In this document: in pieces, positions 52,799-63,887 of the stretch
Numbering within the stretch: the first letter of the stretch is position 1
Layout of the letters: each line of letters opens with the position of its first letter
DNA from: Bordetella genomosp. 1
GTDB taxonomy: Bacteria; Pseudomonadota; Gammaproteobacteria; Burkholderiales; Burkholderiaceae_B
Assembly (NCBI RefSeq): GCF_002261335.1
Contig: NZ_NEVL01000001.1
Span: forward strand, 310,001-374,000
Direction of reading: 5' to 3'
Length of the DNA: 64,000 nucleotides
The notes under the pieces: generated by a model
What the model saw: the letters and a program-made list of their open reading frames with translations, nothing else
The model's database searches: none
What the model was told of the DNA's origin: nothing
Position numbers and translations under genes: made by a program

Positions 52799-52873
52799 AT
52801 GAACGCTCGCCCCTCGAACCGAATGCGCAACGCCTCGTGGCGTTGGTGGCGTTTGTCTTCCGGGTGGCGATGA
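52799..52873 (+). CDS. trpL: trp operon leader peptide
   Basis: A 24-codon frame in the 240-bp gph-trpE gap. Four Trp codons lie in its second half, three of them as SWRWWR (codons 13-18) and one near the end (GWR). That density of Trp in a short frame before trpE is the signature of ribosome-mediated attenuation. The ribosome site is weak; an internal ATG at 52823 would give a 16-residue version with the same Trp codons. Too short for usual gene calls, but supported by the secondary structures that follow. Confidence 0.85.
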   Translation: MNARPSNRMRNASWRWWRLSSGWR

Positions 52874-52966
52874 TTCCCTTCCCGGCCTTGACGCGTGCAC
52901 CGCGCCAACGCCGTAAGCTGTAAAAGCAGCAGCCAAGCCCGGAACCCTCACAGGACCGGGCTTTTT
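52839..52966 (+). promoter_or_regulatory. trp attenuator (alternative RNA structures and terminator)
   Basis: Region 1, over the Trp codons, has GGCGTTGG (52839-52846), exactly complementary to CCAACGCC (52905-52912). A competing antiterminator can form between CCGGCCTTG (52882-52890) and CAAGCCCGG (52934-52942), one mismatch. The terminator is AAGCCCGG/CCGGGCTT (52935-52942 with 52956-52963) followed by TTTTT. Stalling at Trp codons would free the upstream strand and favour read-through into trpE 48 bp later. Confidence 0.85.
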
Positions 52967-53013
52967 CACATGCGTGCCCGGTCTGTCGCAACCTACACCG
53001 ACCCAGACCCGAC

Positions 53014-54534
53014 ATGACCGAAATCGAATTCAAGGCACTGGCCGCCCAGGGCTACAACCGCATCCCGCTGGTCGCCGAGACCTACGCGGACCTCGACACG
53101 CCGCTGGCCATCTACCTCAAGCTGGCCCACAGCGGCCCGCAGGGCGGGCGCATGAGCTGCCTGATGGAGTCGGTGGTGGGCGGCGAGCGCTTCGGCCGCT
53201 ACTCCTTTATCGGCCTGCCGGCCCGTACCGTGATCCAGGCGCGCGGCACCCACACCGAGGTGCTGACCGACGGCAAGGTCGTCGAGACTCACGACGGCGA
53301 TCCGCTGGCCTTCATCGAGGCCTACCAGGCGCGCTTCAAGGTGGCCCTGCGCCCCGGCATGCCGCGCTTCTGCGGCGGCCTGGCCGGCTACTTCGGCTAC
53401 GACACGGTGCGCCACATCGAGCCGCGCCTGGGCCCGGCCGTCAAGCCGTTCCCGGCCGGCATGGACGAGGGCACGCCCGACATCATGCTGCTGCACGTCG
53501 ACGAGCTCGTGATCGTCGACAACCTGGCCGGCCGCATCTACCTGATGGTCTACGCCGACCCCGCCCAGCCCGAGTCTTACAGCCGCGCCCAGCAGCGCCT
53601 GCTCGACCTGCGCGCCCGCCTGCGCCGCGCCGTCGAGATCCCCTACAGCCACGCCAGTATGCAGACCGAGGAGCGGCGCGACTTTTCCAAGGAGGATTAC
53701 CTCGCCGCCGTGCGCCGCGCCAAGGAATACATCGCGGCCGGCGACCTGATGCAGGTGCAGGTGGGCCAGGTCATCGCCAAGCCGTTCCGCGACGCGCCGC
53801 TCTCGCTCTATCGCGCGCTGCGCTCGCTCAACCCCTCGCCCTACATGTACTTCTGGAACTTCGGCGACTTCCAGGTGGTGGGCGCCTCGCCCGAGATCCT
53901 GGTGCGCCAGGAGCAGGTGGTCGAGAACGGCGCGCCCAAGTCGCAGATCACGATCCGCCCGCTGGCCGGCACGCGCAAGCGCGGCGGCACGCCCGAGGAA
54001 GACCAGGCGCTGGCCGCCGAGCTGCGCGCCGATCCCAAGGAGATCGCCGAGCACGTCATGCTGATCGACCTGGCCCGCAACGACGTCGGCCGGGTGGCCG
54101 AGACCGGTTCGGTGCGGGTGAGCGACACCATGGCCATCGAGCGCTATTCGCACGTGATGCACCTGGTCTCCAACGTCACCGGCAACCTCAACCCGGGCAT
54201 GAGCAGCATGGACGTGCTGCGCGCGGCCTTCCCGGCCGGCACGCTCACCGGCGCGCCCAAGGTGCGCGCCATGGAGATCATCGACGAGCTCGAGCCCGTG
54301 CGCCGCGGCATCTACGGCGGCGCGGCCGGCTACCTGAGCTATGGCGGCGAGATGGACGTGGCCATCGCGATCCGCACCGGCGTCATCAAGAACGGCACGC
54401 TGTACGTGCAGGCCGCGGCCGGCATCGTGGCCGACTCCAGCCCCGAGGCCGAATACGCCGAGACCGAGGCCAAGGCGCGCGCGGTGCTGCGCGCCGCCGA
54501 GCAGGTCCAGCACGGCCTGGACGAGCCCATCTGA
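53014..54534 (+). CDS. trpE: Anthranilate synthase component I
   Basis: A 506-residue chorismate-utilising enzyme; with TrpG it makes anthranilate from chorismate and glutamine. The N-terminal feedback region is readable ([20 protein letters not shown]; the LLES-like element is LMES). The catalytic part has [40 protein letters not shown], and [19 protein letters not shown] with [21 protein letters not shown]. All expected motifs are intact. First structural gene of the trpEGDC operon; trpG begins 56 bp later. Confidence 0.96.
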   Translation: MTEIEFKALAAQGYNRIPLVAETYADLDTPLAIYLKLAHSGPQGGRMSCLMESVVGGERFGRYSFIGLPARTVIQARGTHTEVLTDGKVVETHDGDPLAFIEAYQARFKVALRPGMPRFCGGLAGYFGYDTVRHIEPRLGPAVKPFPAGMDEGTPDIMLLHVDELVIVDNLAGRIYLMVYADPAQPESYSRAQQRLLDLRARLRRAVEIPYSHASMQTEERRDFSKEDYLAAVRRAKEYIAAGDLMQVQVGQVIAKPFRDAPLSLYRALRSLNPSPYMYFWNFGDFQVVGASPEILVRQEQVVENGAPKSQITIRPLAGTRKRGGTPEEDQALAAELRADPKEIAEHVMLIDLARNDVGRVAETGSVRVSDTMAIERYSHVMHLVSNVTGNLNPGMSSMDVLRAAFPAGTLTGAPKVRAMEIIDELEPVRRGIYGGAAGYLSYGGEMDVAIAIRTGVIKNGTLYVQAAAGIVADSSPEAEYAETEAKARAVLRAAEQVQHGLDEPI

Positions 54535-54589
54535 GGCCCCCGACCCACACTTCCAGGCCTGCGGGCCCCACCGGATTAGCGAGACAGAC

Positions 54590-55153
54590 ATGCTGTTGAT
54601 GATCGACAACTACGATTCCTTCACCTACAACCTGGTGCAGTACTTCGGCGAGCTGGGCGAAGACGTGCGCGTGGCGCGCAACGACCAGATCACGCTCGAG
54701 GAGATCGCCGCGCTCGGGCCCGACCGCATCTGCGTGTCGCCCGGCCCCTGCTCGCCGGCCGAGGCCGGCATCTCCGTGGCCGCGATCCGCGCCTTCGCCG
54801 GCAAGCTGCCCATTTTGGGCGTGTGCCTGGGCCACCAGGCCATCGGCGCCGCCTACGGCGGCGACATCGTGCGGGCGCAGCAGATCATGCACGGCAAGAC
54901 CGTGAGCATCCAGCACACCGGCACCGACATCTTCACCGGCCTGCCCAGCCCCTACACCGTGATCCGCTACAACTCGCTCACGATCGATCCGGCCACCCTG
55001 CCCGACGAGCTGCAGGTCACCGCCACGGCGCCCGATGGCGACATCATGGGGGTGGCGCACAAGACCCTGCCGCTGTACGGAGTACAGTTCCATCCGGAGT
55101 CGGTGCTGAGCGAGCACGGCCACGCGATGCTGCGCAACTTCCTCAATCTCTGA
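54590..55153 (+). CDS. trpG: Anthranilate synthase component II (glutamine amidotransferase)
   Basis: A 187-residue class I amidotransferase that supplies ammonia to TrpE. It opens [20 protein letters not shown], has the [11 protein letters not shown] motif, the nucleophile Cys in [16 protein letters not shown], and the His-Glu pair in GVQFHPESV. Separate from trpD (not fused). The start at 54590 follows GAGACAGAC; an ATG three codons later is possible. Confidence 0.96.
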   Translation: MLLMIDNYDSFTYNLVQYFGELGEDVRVARNDQITLEEIAALGPDRICVSPGPCSPAEAGISVAAIRAFAGKLPILGVCLGHQAIGAAYGGDIVRAQQIMHGKTVSIQHTGTDIFTGLPSPYTVIRYNSLTIDPATLPDELQVTATAPDGDIMGVAHKTLPLYGVQFHPESVLSEHGHAMLRNFLNL

Positions 55154-55172
55154 CCCATCCAGGAGCACCCAA

Positions 55173-56204
55173 GTGACGATCTCTCCCACCGAAGCGCTCG
55201 TGCGCTGCATCGAACACCGCGAAATCTTCCACGACGAGATGCTGCATCTGATGCGCATGCTGATGCGCGGCGAGATGTCGCCGCAGATCGCCAGCGCGCT
55301 GCTGATGGGCCTGCGGGTCAAGAAGGAAACCGTGGGTGAAATCACGGCGGCCGCGCAGGTGATGCGCGAGTTCGCGACGCCCGTGGTCACGCCCAATCCC
55401 GAAGACCTGCTCGACATGTGCGGCACCGGCGGCGACGGCAGCCACACCTTCAACATCTCGACCACCGCCATGTTCGTGGCCGCCGCCGCCGGGGTGCCGA
55501 TCGCCAAGCACGGCAACCGCAGCGCCTCGTCGTCGTCGGGCAGCGCCGACGTGCTGGAGGCGCTGGGCGCCAACCTCACGCTCACGCCCGACGAAGTGGC
55601 CGAGTGCATCACCGCCACCGGCATCGGCTTCATGTTCGCGCCCGCCCATCACGGCGCCATGAAGAACATCGCCGCGGTCCGCAAGGAGCTGGCGGTGCGC
55701 ACCATCTTCAACATCCTCGGCCCGCTGACCAATCCCGCCGGTGCGGCCAACCAGCTCATGGGCGTGTTCCATGCCGACCTGGTCGGCATCCAGGTGCGCG
55801 TGCTGCAGCGGCTCGGCTCGCGCCACGTGCTGGTGGTGCACGGCAAGGACGGCATGGACGAGGCCTCGCTGGGCGCGGCCACGCTGGTGGGCGAGCTCAA
55901 GGACGGCGAGGTGCGCGAATACGAGATCCACCCCGAGGACTACGGGCTATCCATGATGTCCAACCGCAGTATCAAGGTGTCCAATCGCGAACAGTCGCGT
56001 GAACTTGTCATCGAAGCGCTCGAGAATGTCGAAGGCGCCGCCCGGGACATCGTCGCGCTGAACGCGGGTCTGGCCATTTATGCCGGCAACAAGGCCGAGT
56101 CCATCCCCGCGGCGCTTAAACTGGCGTTCGAACTGATCTCCAACGGCGCAGCCCGCGCCAAGCTGGAGGAGTTCTGCGCTTACACCCGGAAATTCCAGAA
56201 ATGA
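55173..56204 (+). CDS. trpD: Anthranilate phosphoribosyltransferase
   Basis: A 343-residue enzyme joining anthranilate to PRPP. The PRPP-binding loop is [37 protein letters not shown] in pattern, and the second site has [10 protein letters not shown]. It starts with GTG preceded by AGGAG. Its stop overlaps the trpC start by 4 bp. Confidence 0.96.
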   Translation: MTISPTEALVRCIEHREIFHDEMLHLMRMLMRGEMSPQIASALLMGLRVKKETVGEITAAAQVMREFATPVVTPNPEDLLDMCGTGGDGSHTFNISTTAMFVAAAAGVPIAKHGNRSASSSSGSADVLEALGANLTLTPDEVAECITATGIGFMFAPAHHGAMKNIAAVRKELAVRTIFNILGPLTNPAGAANQLMGVFHADLVGIQVRVLQRLGSRHVLVVHGKDGMDEASLGAATLVGELKDGEVREYEIHPEDYGLSMMSNRSIKVSNREQSRELVIEALENVEGAARDIVALNAGLAIYAGNKAESIPAALKLAFELISNGAARAKLEEFCAYTRKFQK

Positions 56205-56992
56205 ACGATATCCTCGCGAAGATCCTGGCCATCAAGGCCGAGGAAGTCGCCACCGCACGCCAGCTGCGCAGCGAATCCGAACTGCTGCGCGAAGCCCAGG
56301 CACGCCAGGACGTGCGCGGCTTTGCCCAGGCGATCGAAGACAAGATCGCCGCCGGCAAGCCCGGCGTGATCGCCGAGATCAAGAAGGCATCGCCCTCCAA
56401 GGGCGTGCTGCGCGAGAACTTCGACCCCGCCGCCATCGCGTCGAGCTATGCCGCGCACGGCGCGGCCTGCCTGTCGGTGCTCACCGACGTGCAGTTCTTC
56501 CAGGGCTCGCACGACAACCTGCGCCGCGCGCGCGCGGCCTGCCCGCTGCCGGTGCTGCGCAAAGACTTCATCATCGATCCCTACCAGATCATCTCGGCCC
56601 GCGCGATGGGCGCCGACTGCGTGCTGCTGATCGTGGCCGCGCTGTCGCCCACCCAGCTGCGCGAGTACGAGCAGGTCGCGTTCGACCTGGGCCTGGACGT
56701 GCTGGTGGAGGTGCATGACGCGGCCGAGCTCGAGGTGGCGCTCACGCTCAACACGCCACTGCTCGGCATCAACAACCGCAACCTGCGCACCTTCGAGACC
56801 AGCCTGCAGAACACGCTCGACCTGCTGCCGCGCATTCCGGCCGGCAAGCGCGTGGTCACCGAGAGCGGCATTCTCACGCCCGAAGACGTGAAGCTGATGC
56901 GCGACCACGAGGTCGATGCGTTCCTGGTGGGCGAGGCCTTCATGCGCGCGCCCGATCCGGGCGTGGAGCTCGCCCGCATCATGATGGCCTGA
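56201..56992 (+). CDS. trpC: Indole-3-glycerol phosphate synthase
   Basis: A 263-residue TIM-barrel enzyme. Key segments: [17 protein letters not shown] (catalytic Lys), [47 protein letters not shown] and [12 protein letters not shown]. Not fused to trpF, and trpF/trpB/trpA are not in the window, as expected for betaproteobacteria. Last gene of the operon. A GC hairpin (56998-57014, CGCGGGC/GCCCGCG) follows at once, without a T-run. Confidence 0.96.
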   Translation: MNDILAKILAIKAEEVATARQLRSESELLREAQARQDVRGFAQAIEDKIAAGKPGVIAEIKKASPSKGVLRENFDPAAIASSYAAHGAACLSVLTDVQFFQGSHDNLRRARAACPLPVLRKDFIIDPYQIISARAMGADCVLLIVAALSPTQLREYEQVAFDLGLDVLVEVHDAAELEVALTLNTPLLGINNRNLRTFETSLQNTLDLLPRIPAGKRVVTESGILTPEDVKLMRDHEVDAFLVGEAFMRAPDPGVELARIMMA

Positions 56993-57047
56993 GGCCGCGC
57001 GGGCCCGGCCCGCGGGCGCCCCGCTGGCCGTGACCAGACCGCGCGGT

Positions 57048-58925
<1,878 letters not shown>

Positions 58926-58988
58926 GGCGGTGTCTCCGGGGCGCGCACGCGGGCGGCCCATGGGGGTTGTGCGGCGTTCTGCGACGCC

Positions 58989-59019
58989 TGTCGCGCGACA
59001 CTGTCGCGATTCGCGACAG
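58989..59019. promoter_or_regulatory. Two palindromic upstream activator sites
   Basis: TGTCGCGCGACA (58989-59000) is a perfect 12-bp palindrome, and CTGTCGCGA-T-TCGCGACAG (59001-59019) a perfect 19-nt palindrome with one central base. Both share TGTCGCG half-sites and abut each other, about 110-140 bp upstream of the sigma-54 promoter. This is the classic enhancer position for the divergent AcoR-like activator. Confidence 0.8.
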
Positions 59020-59127
59020 CCCGCCGCGCGGCGCTGTGAGCGGCCTACTTTCGCACGCGCGATGCGCGCCTGTAAAGCCGCGTCCGGCCCTACAAAAAGG
59101 GGCGCATCGCCCGCCCGGGGCGCGTCC

Positions 59128-59143
59128 TGGCACAGGCTTTGCT
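59128..59143 (+). promoter_or_regulatory. Sigma-54 (-24/-12) promoter
   Basis: TGGCAC-N5-TTGCT, an exact match to the RpoN consensus, lies 59 bp upstream of the aldehyde dehydrogenase start. The GG and GC elements are correctly spaced. Expected transcription start is near 59154. Confidence 0.92.
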
Positions 59144-59202
59144 TGATTCCCTGCAGGCACCGCGCCAGCGGCGCCGCACAGCACAACAACGGAGACAAGG
59201 AC

Positions 59203-60732
59203 ATGGACATCGCGACCCGACTCGCGCCGGACACCTACGGCACCCCGCTGGACATCAAGTCCCAATACGGCAACTTCATCGGCGGCAAGTGGGTGCCCCC
59301 GGTGGGCGAGGAGTACTTCGACAACATCACGCCGGTGACCGGCGCGGTGCTGTCGCGCCACGCGCGCTCGGGCGAGCGCGACATCGAGCTGGCGCTGGAT
59401 GCTGCCCACAAGGCCGCGCCGGCCTGGGGCGCGACGCCGCCCGCCGATCGCGCGCGCGTGCTGTTCCGCATCGCCGACGCGATCGAGGCCAACCTGGAGC
59501 TGCTCGCCACCGCCGAGACCTGGGACAACGGCAAGCCGATCCGCGAGGCGCGCGCCGCCGACATTCCGCTGGCCATCGATCACTTCCGCTACTTCGCCTC
59601 GGCCATCCGCGGCCAGGAGGGCTCGCTGTCGGAGATCGATCCCGACACGGTGGCCTACCACTTCCGCGAGCCGCTCGGCGTGGTCGGCCAGATCATCCCG
59701 TGGAACTTCCCGATCCTGATGGCCGCGTGGAAGCTCGCGCCCGCCATCGCCGCCGGCAACTGCGTGGTGCTCAAGCCGGCCGAACAGACGCCGCTGGGCA
59801 TCCTGATGCTGGCCGAGCTGATCGCCGACATCGTGCCGCCGGGCGTGCTCAACATCGTGACCGGCTTCGGCCTGGAGGCGGGCAAGCCGCTCGCGTCGAA
59901 CAAGCGCATCGCCAAGATCGCGTTCACCGGCGAGACCACCACCGGCCGTCTCATCATGCAGTACGCCTCGCAGAACATCATCCCGGTCACGCTCGAGCTG
60001 GGCGGCAAGTCGCCCAACATCTTCTTCGAGGACGTGGGCCAGCACGACGACGACTTCTTCGACAAGGCCATCGAGGGCTTCGTGATGTTCGCGCTCAACC
60101 AGGGCGAGGTCTGCACCTGCCCGAGCCGCGCGCTGATCCACGAGTCGCTCTACGACCGCTTCATGGAGCGCGCGCTCAAGCGCGTGGCGCAAATCAAGCA
60201 GGGCAATCCGCTCGACGCCGACACCATGATCGGCGCGCAGGCCTCCAGCGAGCAGCTCGAGAAGATCCTGTCGTACCTCGACATCGGCCGGCAGGAAGGC
60301 GCCGAGGTGCTGGCGGGCGGCGCGCGCGCCACCTTCGAGGGTGCCATGCGCGAGGGCTATTACGTGCAGCCCACCGTGTTCAAGGGCGACAACCGCATGC
60401 GCGTGTTCCAGGAGGAGATCTTCGGCCCCGTGGTGGCGGTGACGACCTTCAAGAACACCGAGGAGGCGCTGTCGCTCGCCAATGACACGCTCTACGGGCT
60501 GGGCGCCGGCGTCTGGTCGCGCGACATCAACACCTGCTACCGCATGGGCCGCGCGATCAAGGCGGGGCGGGTCTGGACCAACTGCTATCACGCCTATCCC
60601 GCGCATGCGGCATTCGGCGGCTACAAGCAATCGGGCATCGGGCGCGAGACGCACAAGATGATGCTCGACCACTATCAGCAGACCAAGAACCTGCTGGTGA
60701 GCTACAGCCCGAAGAAGCTCGGCTTCTTCTGA
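59203..60732 (+). CDS. NAD-dependent acetaldehyde/aldehyde dehydrogenase (AcoD/ExaC/AldB type)
   Basis: A 509-residue aldehyde dehydrogenase. [18 protein letters not shown] (NAD site), [16 protein letters not shown] with the general-base Glu, and catalytic Cys304 in [16 protein letters not shown], the exact form seen in AldB/ExaC/AcoD acetaldehyde dehydrogenases. GGAGACAAGGAC precedes the ATG. Driven by the sigma-54 promoter and followed by an alcohol dehydrogenase and a DUF779 protein, so it oxidises acetaldehyde or a similar short aldehyde to the acid. Confidence 0.95.
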   Translation: MDIATRLAPDTYGTPLDIKSQYGNFIGGKWVPPVGEEYFDNITPVTGAVLSRHARSGERDIELALDAAHKAAPAWGATPPADRARVLFRIADAIEANLELLATAETWDNGKPIREARAADIPLAIDHFRYFASAIRGQEGSLSEIDPDTVAYHFREPLGVVGQIIPWNFPILMAAWKLAPAIAAGNCVVLKPAEQTPLGILMLAELIADIVPPGVLNIVTGFGLEAGKPLASNKRIAKIAFTGETTTGRLIMQYASQNIIPVTLELGGKSPNIFFEDVGQHDDDFFDKAIEGFVMFALNQGEVCTCPSRALIHESLYDRFMERALKRVAQIKQGNPLDADTMIGAQASSEQLEKILSYLDIGRQEGAEVLAGGARATFEGAMREGYYVQPTVFKGDNRMRVFQEEIFGPVVAVTTFKNTEEALSLANDTLYGLGAGVWSRDINTCYRMGRAIKAGRVWTNCYHAYPAHAAFGGYKQSGIGRETHKMMLDHYQQTKNLLVSYSPKKLGFF

Positions 60733-60749
60733 CCGTCGCTCGTGTGTGC

Positions 60750-60775
60750 CTGGCGCGGCGGGGTCGCCGCGCCAG
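60750..60775. other. Stable intercistronic hairpin
   Basis: CTGGCGCGGCG pairs exactly with CGCCGCGCCAG around a GGGT loop, in the 108-bp gap between the aldehyde and alcohol dehydrogenase genes. There is no T-run, so it is more likely an mRNA-processing or stability element (differential expression) than a full terminator. Confidence 0.55.
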
Positions 60776-60840
60776 CGAGGGAAGCGGCCAGGGCGCGCGC
60801 CGCGCGTCTCGCCGTGCAACGCTGACAGGAGGAACGAAGC

Positions 60841-61875
60841 ATGGCAAACACCATGAAAGCCGCGGTCGTACGCGCGTTCGGCAAGCCCCTGAGCATCGAT
60901 GAAGTGCCGATCCCCCAGCCCGGTCCGGGGCAGATCCAGGTCGCGGTGCAGGCCTCCGGCGTGTGCCACACCGATCTGCACGCGGCCGAGGGCGATTGGC
61001 CGGTCAAGCCCCAGCCGCCCTTCATCCCGGGCCATGAGGGCGTGGGGTTCGTCTCGGCCGTGGGCGCCGGCGTGAAGCACGTCAAGGAGGGCGACCGGGT
61101 CGGTGTGCCCTGGCTCTACAGCGCCTGCGGTCATTGCCGCCACTGCCTGGGCGGCTGGGAGACGCTGTGCGAGTCGCAGCAGAACACCGGCTACTCCGTG
61201 AACGGCGGCTTCGCCGAATACGTGGTCGCGGATCCCGCGTACGTGGGGCACCTGCCGGCCAACATCGGCTTCCAGGAGATCGCGCCGGTGCTGTGCGCGG
61301 GCGTGACGGTCTACAAGGGGCTCAAGGTTACCGACACCAAGCCGGGCGACTGGGTGGTGATCTCCGGCATCGGCGGCCTCGGCCACATGGCCGTGCAGTA
61401 TGCGCGGGCGATGGGCCTGAACGTCGTGGCCGTCGACGTCGACGACGCCAAGCTGGACTTCGCGCGCCGCCTCGGCGCCGCCGTGACCGTGAACGCCCGC
61501 ACCTCGGAAGACCCGGCCGCCGAGGTCAAGCGCGAGACGGGCGGCGGCGCGCAGGGCGCGCTCGTCACCGCGGTCTCGCCCAAGGCCTTCCAGCAGGCCA
61601 TGGGCATGGTGGCGCGCGGCGGCACGATCTCGCTCAACGGCCTGCCGCCGGGCGATTTCCCGCTGCCGATCTTCGACGTGGTGCTCAGCGGCATCACGGT
61701 GCGCGGCTCGATCGTGGGCACCCGGCTGGACCTGCAGGAGTCGCTCGACTTCGCGGCCGCGGGCAAGGTGGCGGCGACGGTCAGCACGGCGTCGCTCGAC
61801 GACATCAACACGGTGTTCGACAAGATGCACAAAGGCCAGATCGAAGGCCGCATCGTGCTCGACATCGGCAACTGA
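60841..61875 (+). CDS. adhP: Zinc-dependent alcohol dehydrogenase (AdhP type)
   Basis: A 344-residue medium-chain dehydrogenase. Catalytic zinc ligands are Cys42 (SGVCHTDLH) and His65-Glu66 (PGHEGVG); the structural zinc Cys set is in [15 protein letters not shown]; the NAD loop is [15 protein letters not shown]. It oxidises ethanol or another primary alcohol to the aldehyde used by the preceding enzyme. AGGAGG lies before the ATG. Length and motifs are those of AdhP/AdhA. Confidence 0.94.
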   Translation: MANTMKAAVVRAFGKPLSIDEVPIPQPGPGQIQVAVQASGVCHTDLHAAEGDWPVKPQPPFIPGHEGVGFVSAVGAGVKHVKEGDRVGVPWLYSACGHCRHCLGGWETLCESQQNTGYSVNGGFAEYVVADPAYVGHLPANIGFQEIAPVLCAGVTVYKGLKVTDTKPGDWVVISGIGGLGHMAVQYARAMGLNVVAVDVDDAKLDFARRLGAAVTVNARTSEDPAAEVKRETGGGAQGALVTAVSPKAFQQAMGMVARGGTISLNGLPPGDFPLPIFDVVLSGITVRGSIVGTRLDLQESLDFAAAGKVAATVSTASLDDINTVFDKMHKGQIEGRIVLDIGN

Positions 61876-61928
61876 GCGTGCGGCCCGGCGTCCGGGCCGG
61901 GCCGCCCGTCTGCTCCAGGAGACTCGCC

Positions 61929-62300
61929 ATGAACACGCCCCGCGTGCTGGTCACTCCGGCCGCGCTCGACCTGATCGCCACGCTGCGCGCCAAGCACGGT
62001 CCGCTGATGTTCCATCAATCCGGCGGCTGCTGCGACGGCAGCGCGCCCATGTGCTATCCGGCCGGCGAATTCCTGGTCGGCGGCGCCGACGTGCTGCTGG
62101 GCGAGATCGACGGCTGTCCGTTCTACATGAGCGCGGCGCAGTTCGAGTACTGGGAACACACCCAGCTCACGATCGATGCCGTGCCCGGCCGCGGCGGCGC
62201 CTTCTCGCTCGACAGCGCAGAAGGCCGGCGCTTCCTGGTGCGCTCGCGCCTGTATTCCGATGCGGAGTGGGCCGGCGTGGCGCCGGTGACGCGCGGCTAG
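61929..62300 (+). CDS. DUF779 family protein
   Basis: A 123-residue protein with the diagnostic HQSGGCCDGSAPMC (about 30-43), which has three Cys residues, and an FYMSAAQFEYWEHTQLTIDAVPGRG pattern. DUF779 genes are regularly found beside acetaldehyde dehydrogenase genes and AcoR-type regulators; function is unknown, but the Cys cluster suggests metal or thiol chemistry. AGGAG lies 8-10 nt before the ATG. Last gene of the sigma-54 module. Confidence 0.9.
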   Translation: MNTPRVLVTPAALDLIATLRAKHGPLMFHQSGGCCDGSAPMCYPAGEFLVGGADVLLGEIDGCPFYMSAAQFEYWEHTQLTIDAVPGRGGAFSLDSAEGRRFLVRSRLYSDAEWAGVAPVTRG

Positions 62301-62305
62301 CGCGC

Positions 62306-62473
62306 TCAGGGCTTGCGCGGCGGCGCGGGCGGCTGCGCGGCGGCCACGCCGGTCTCGCCGTCGCGGTGCTGCCAATGGAACACCACGCGCCGGATGCGCG
62401 CGGCGCGGAACTGGGGCATGGAACGGCCGCCCGGCATGGGCGCGCCGCGCAGGGCACTGATTGCGTTTTTCAT
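62306..62473 (-). CDS. 55-residue basic protein coupled to the SDR gene
   Basis: A short frame whose ATG overlaps the stop of the SDR gene by 4 bp (ATGA), the same coupling used elsewhere in this window. The product is Arg/Pro-rich (RAARIRRVVFHWQHRDGETG in the middle, a Pro/Ala tail ending PRKP). The VVFHWQHRDGETG segment looks like a folded strand-turn element. No family recognised. Coding is supported by the coupling and by the neat fit between the SDR stop and the convergent DUF779 stop 6 bp away. Confidence 0.55.
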   Translation of the reverse strand: MKNAISALRGAPMPGGRSMPQFRAARIRRVVFHWQHRDGETGVAAAQPPAPPRKP

Positions 62474-63225
62474 CGTCCGCCTGAAACCTCGATGAAGGAG
62501 CCGGTGGAATAGCCCGCTTCATCGGAAAAGAACCACATCACGGCGCCCGCCACTTCCTCGGGCGTGCCGCCGCGTTGCAGCGGCGTCGAGTCCTTGAGAC
62601 GGTCGACCCGCCCCGGCTCGCCGCCGTCCGCATGCATTTCGGTATAGATGAGGCCGGGGCGCACGCCGTTGACGCGGATGTTGTCCGCGGCCACTTCGCG
62701 CGCCAGGCCGATGGTGAGGGTGTCGAGCGCGCCCTTGGAGGCGGCGTAGTCGACGTATTCGCCGGCCGCGCCGAGCCGGGCGGCGGCCGAGGAGACGTTC
62801 ACGATCGCGCCGCCCTGCCCGCCCCGGCGCGGCGCCATGCGGCGCACCGCTTCGCGTGCGCAGATCAGCGCGCCGGTCACGTTGGTGGCGAGGATGCGCG
62901 TGACACGCGCCGCGTCCATGTCTTCCACGCGCATCTGGCGATCGAGGATGCCGGCGTTGTTGATGAGGCCGTCGAGCCGGCCCCATTCCTGGTCCACCCG
63001 CTCGAACAGGGCCTCCACCTGTGCCTCGTCGGCCACGTCGGCCTGCACCGCGATGGCGGTGCCGCCCTGCGCGCGGATGGCATCCACCACGGCCAGCGCC
63101 GGCACTTCGCGTTCACGGTAGTTGACGCAGACGGCATAGCCGCGGCGCGCGGCCAGCAGCGCGCAGGCGGCGCCGATGCCGCGGCTTGCGCCGGTGATGA
63201 TCATGACGGGTTGCGTGTGGGGCAT
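62470..63225 (-). CDS. Short-chain dehydrogenase/reductase (SDR)
   Basis: A 251-residue classical SDR. Cofactor motif TGASRGIGAA (about 12-21), NNAG (about 89-92), catalytic Ser in NVSSAAARLG and the Y-x-x-x-K in YVDYAASKGALD. The Arg after the first strand (NYRERE) hints at NADP preference. Substrate unknown. It is downstream of the isomerase-like gene on the minus strand (38-bp gap) and coupled to a 55-residue protein. Confidence 0.93.
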   Translation of the reverse strand: MPHTQPVMIITGASRGIGAACALLAARRGYAVCVNYREREVPALAVVDAIRAQGGTAIAVQADVADEAQVEALFERVDQEWGRLDGLINNAGILDRQMRVEDMDAARVTRILATNVTGALICAREAVRRMAPRRGGQGGAIVNVSSAAARLGAAGEYVDYAASKGALDTLTIGLAREVAADNIRVNGVRPGLIYTEMHADGGEPGRVDRLKDSTPLQRGGTPEEVAGAVMWFFSDEAGYSTGSFIEVSGGR

Positions 63226-63263
63226 GGCGGGCGGCTCGCTGGAGGGTGAAAGGCGTGAGCGTA

Positions 63264-63887
63264 TCAGGTGCGGGCGCCCTGCCGGCCGCAGGCCCAGTCG
63301 AGCGCATCCTCGAGGCGGTCATTGCCCCAGAACATCTCGCCCTCGACCAGAAAGGTGGGCGCGCCGAAGATGCCATGCTGGCGCGCGCGGTCGACCTGGC
63401 GCCGCAGCGCCTCCTTGGTGGCTTCGGCGCGGGCCTGCGCGATCAGCGCGTCGGCGTCGAGCGCGAGCGTCTGCAGCAGCGCCCGCACCACGTCCTCGTT
63501 CTGGATGTCCTCGTCGCGGACGAAGTTGGCGTCGAACACCGCCTTGCAGAAGGCGAGGCCCCACGGCTGGGCCTGCCCGAGCAGCGCCACGCGCGCGGGC
63601 AGCACGCCGACGCGCGGGAACACCGCCGGCCGCTCATAGGGCACCCCATACTTGGCCGCCAGGCGCGCGATGTCGCGCATCATGTAGGCGCCCTTGCCCG
63701 GGAACAGGCGGAACGGCGAATCGTTCCAGCCCTGCGCCTGGAAGATGGGGCCGAGCAGGAAGGGCCGCGGCGCCACCGGCACGCCGGCGGCCTGCGCGAG
63801 CGGCTCGATGCGCGCCAGCGCCAGGTAGCTGTAGGGACTGGCAAAGTCGAACCACATTTCGACCTGGGAGGGGGCGGGCACGGTCAC
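63264..63887 (-). CDS. 2-hydroxychromene-2-carboxylate isomerase/DsbA-like protein
   Basis: A 207-residue protein with the kappa-class GST/DsbA fold. VEMWFDFASPYSYLAL has Ser in place of the DsbA Cys pair, as in HCCA isomerases; PFLLGPIFQAQGWND and GIFGAPTFLVEGEMFWGNDRLE are the other family marks. HCCA isomerases act in naphthalene-type degradation with glutathione, but chromosomal copies often have other, unknown roles. It starts with GTG overlapping the stop of the upstream, cut-off gene (GTGA). Confidence 0.9.
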   Translation of the reverse strand: MTVPAPSQVEMWFDFASPYSYLALARIEPLAQAAGVPVAPRPFLLGPIFQAQGWNDSPFRLFPGKGAYMMRDIARLAAKYGVPYERPAVFPRVGVLPARVALLGQAQPWGLAFCKAVFDANFVRDEDIQNEDVVRALLQTLALDADALIAQARAEATKEALRRQVDRARQHGIFGAPTFLVEGEMFWGNDRLEDALDWACGRQGART

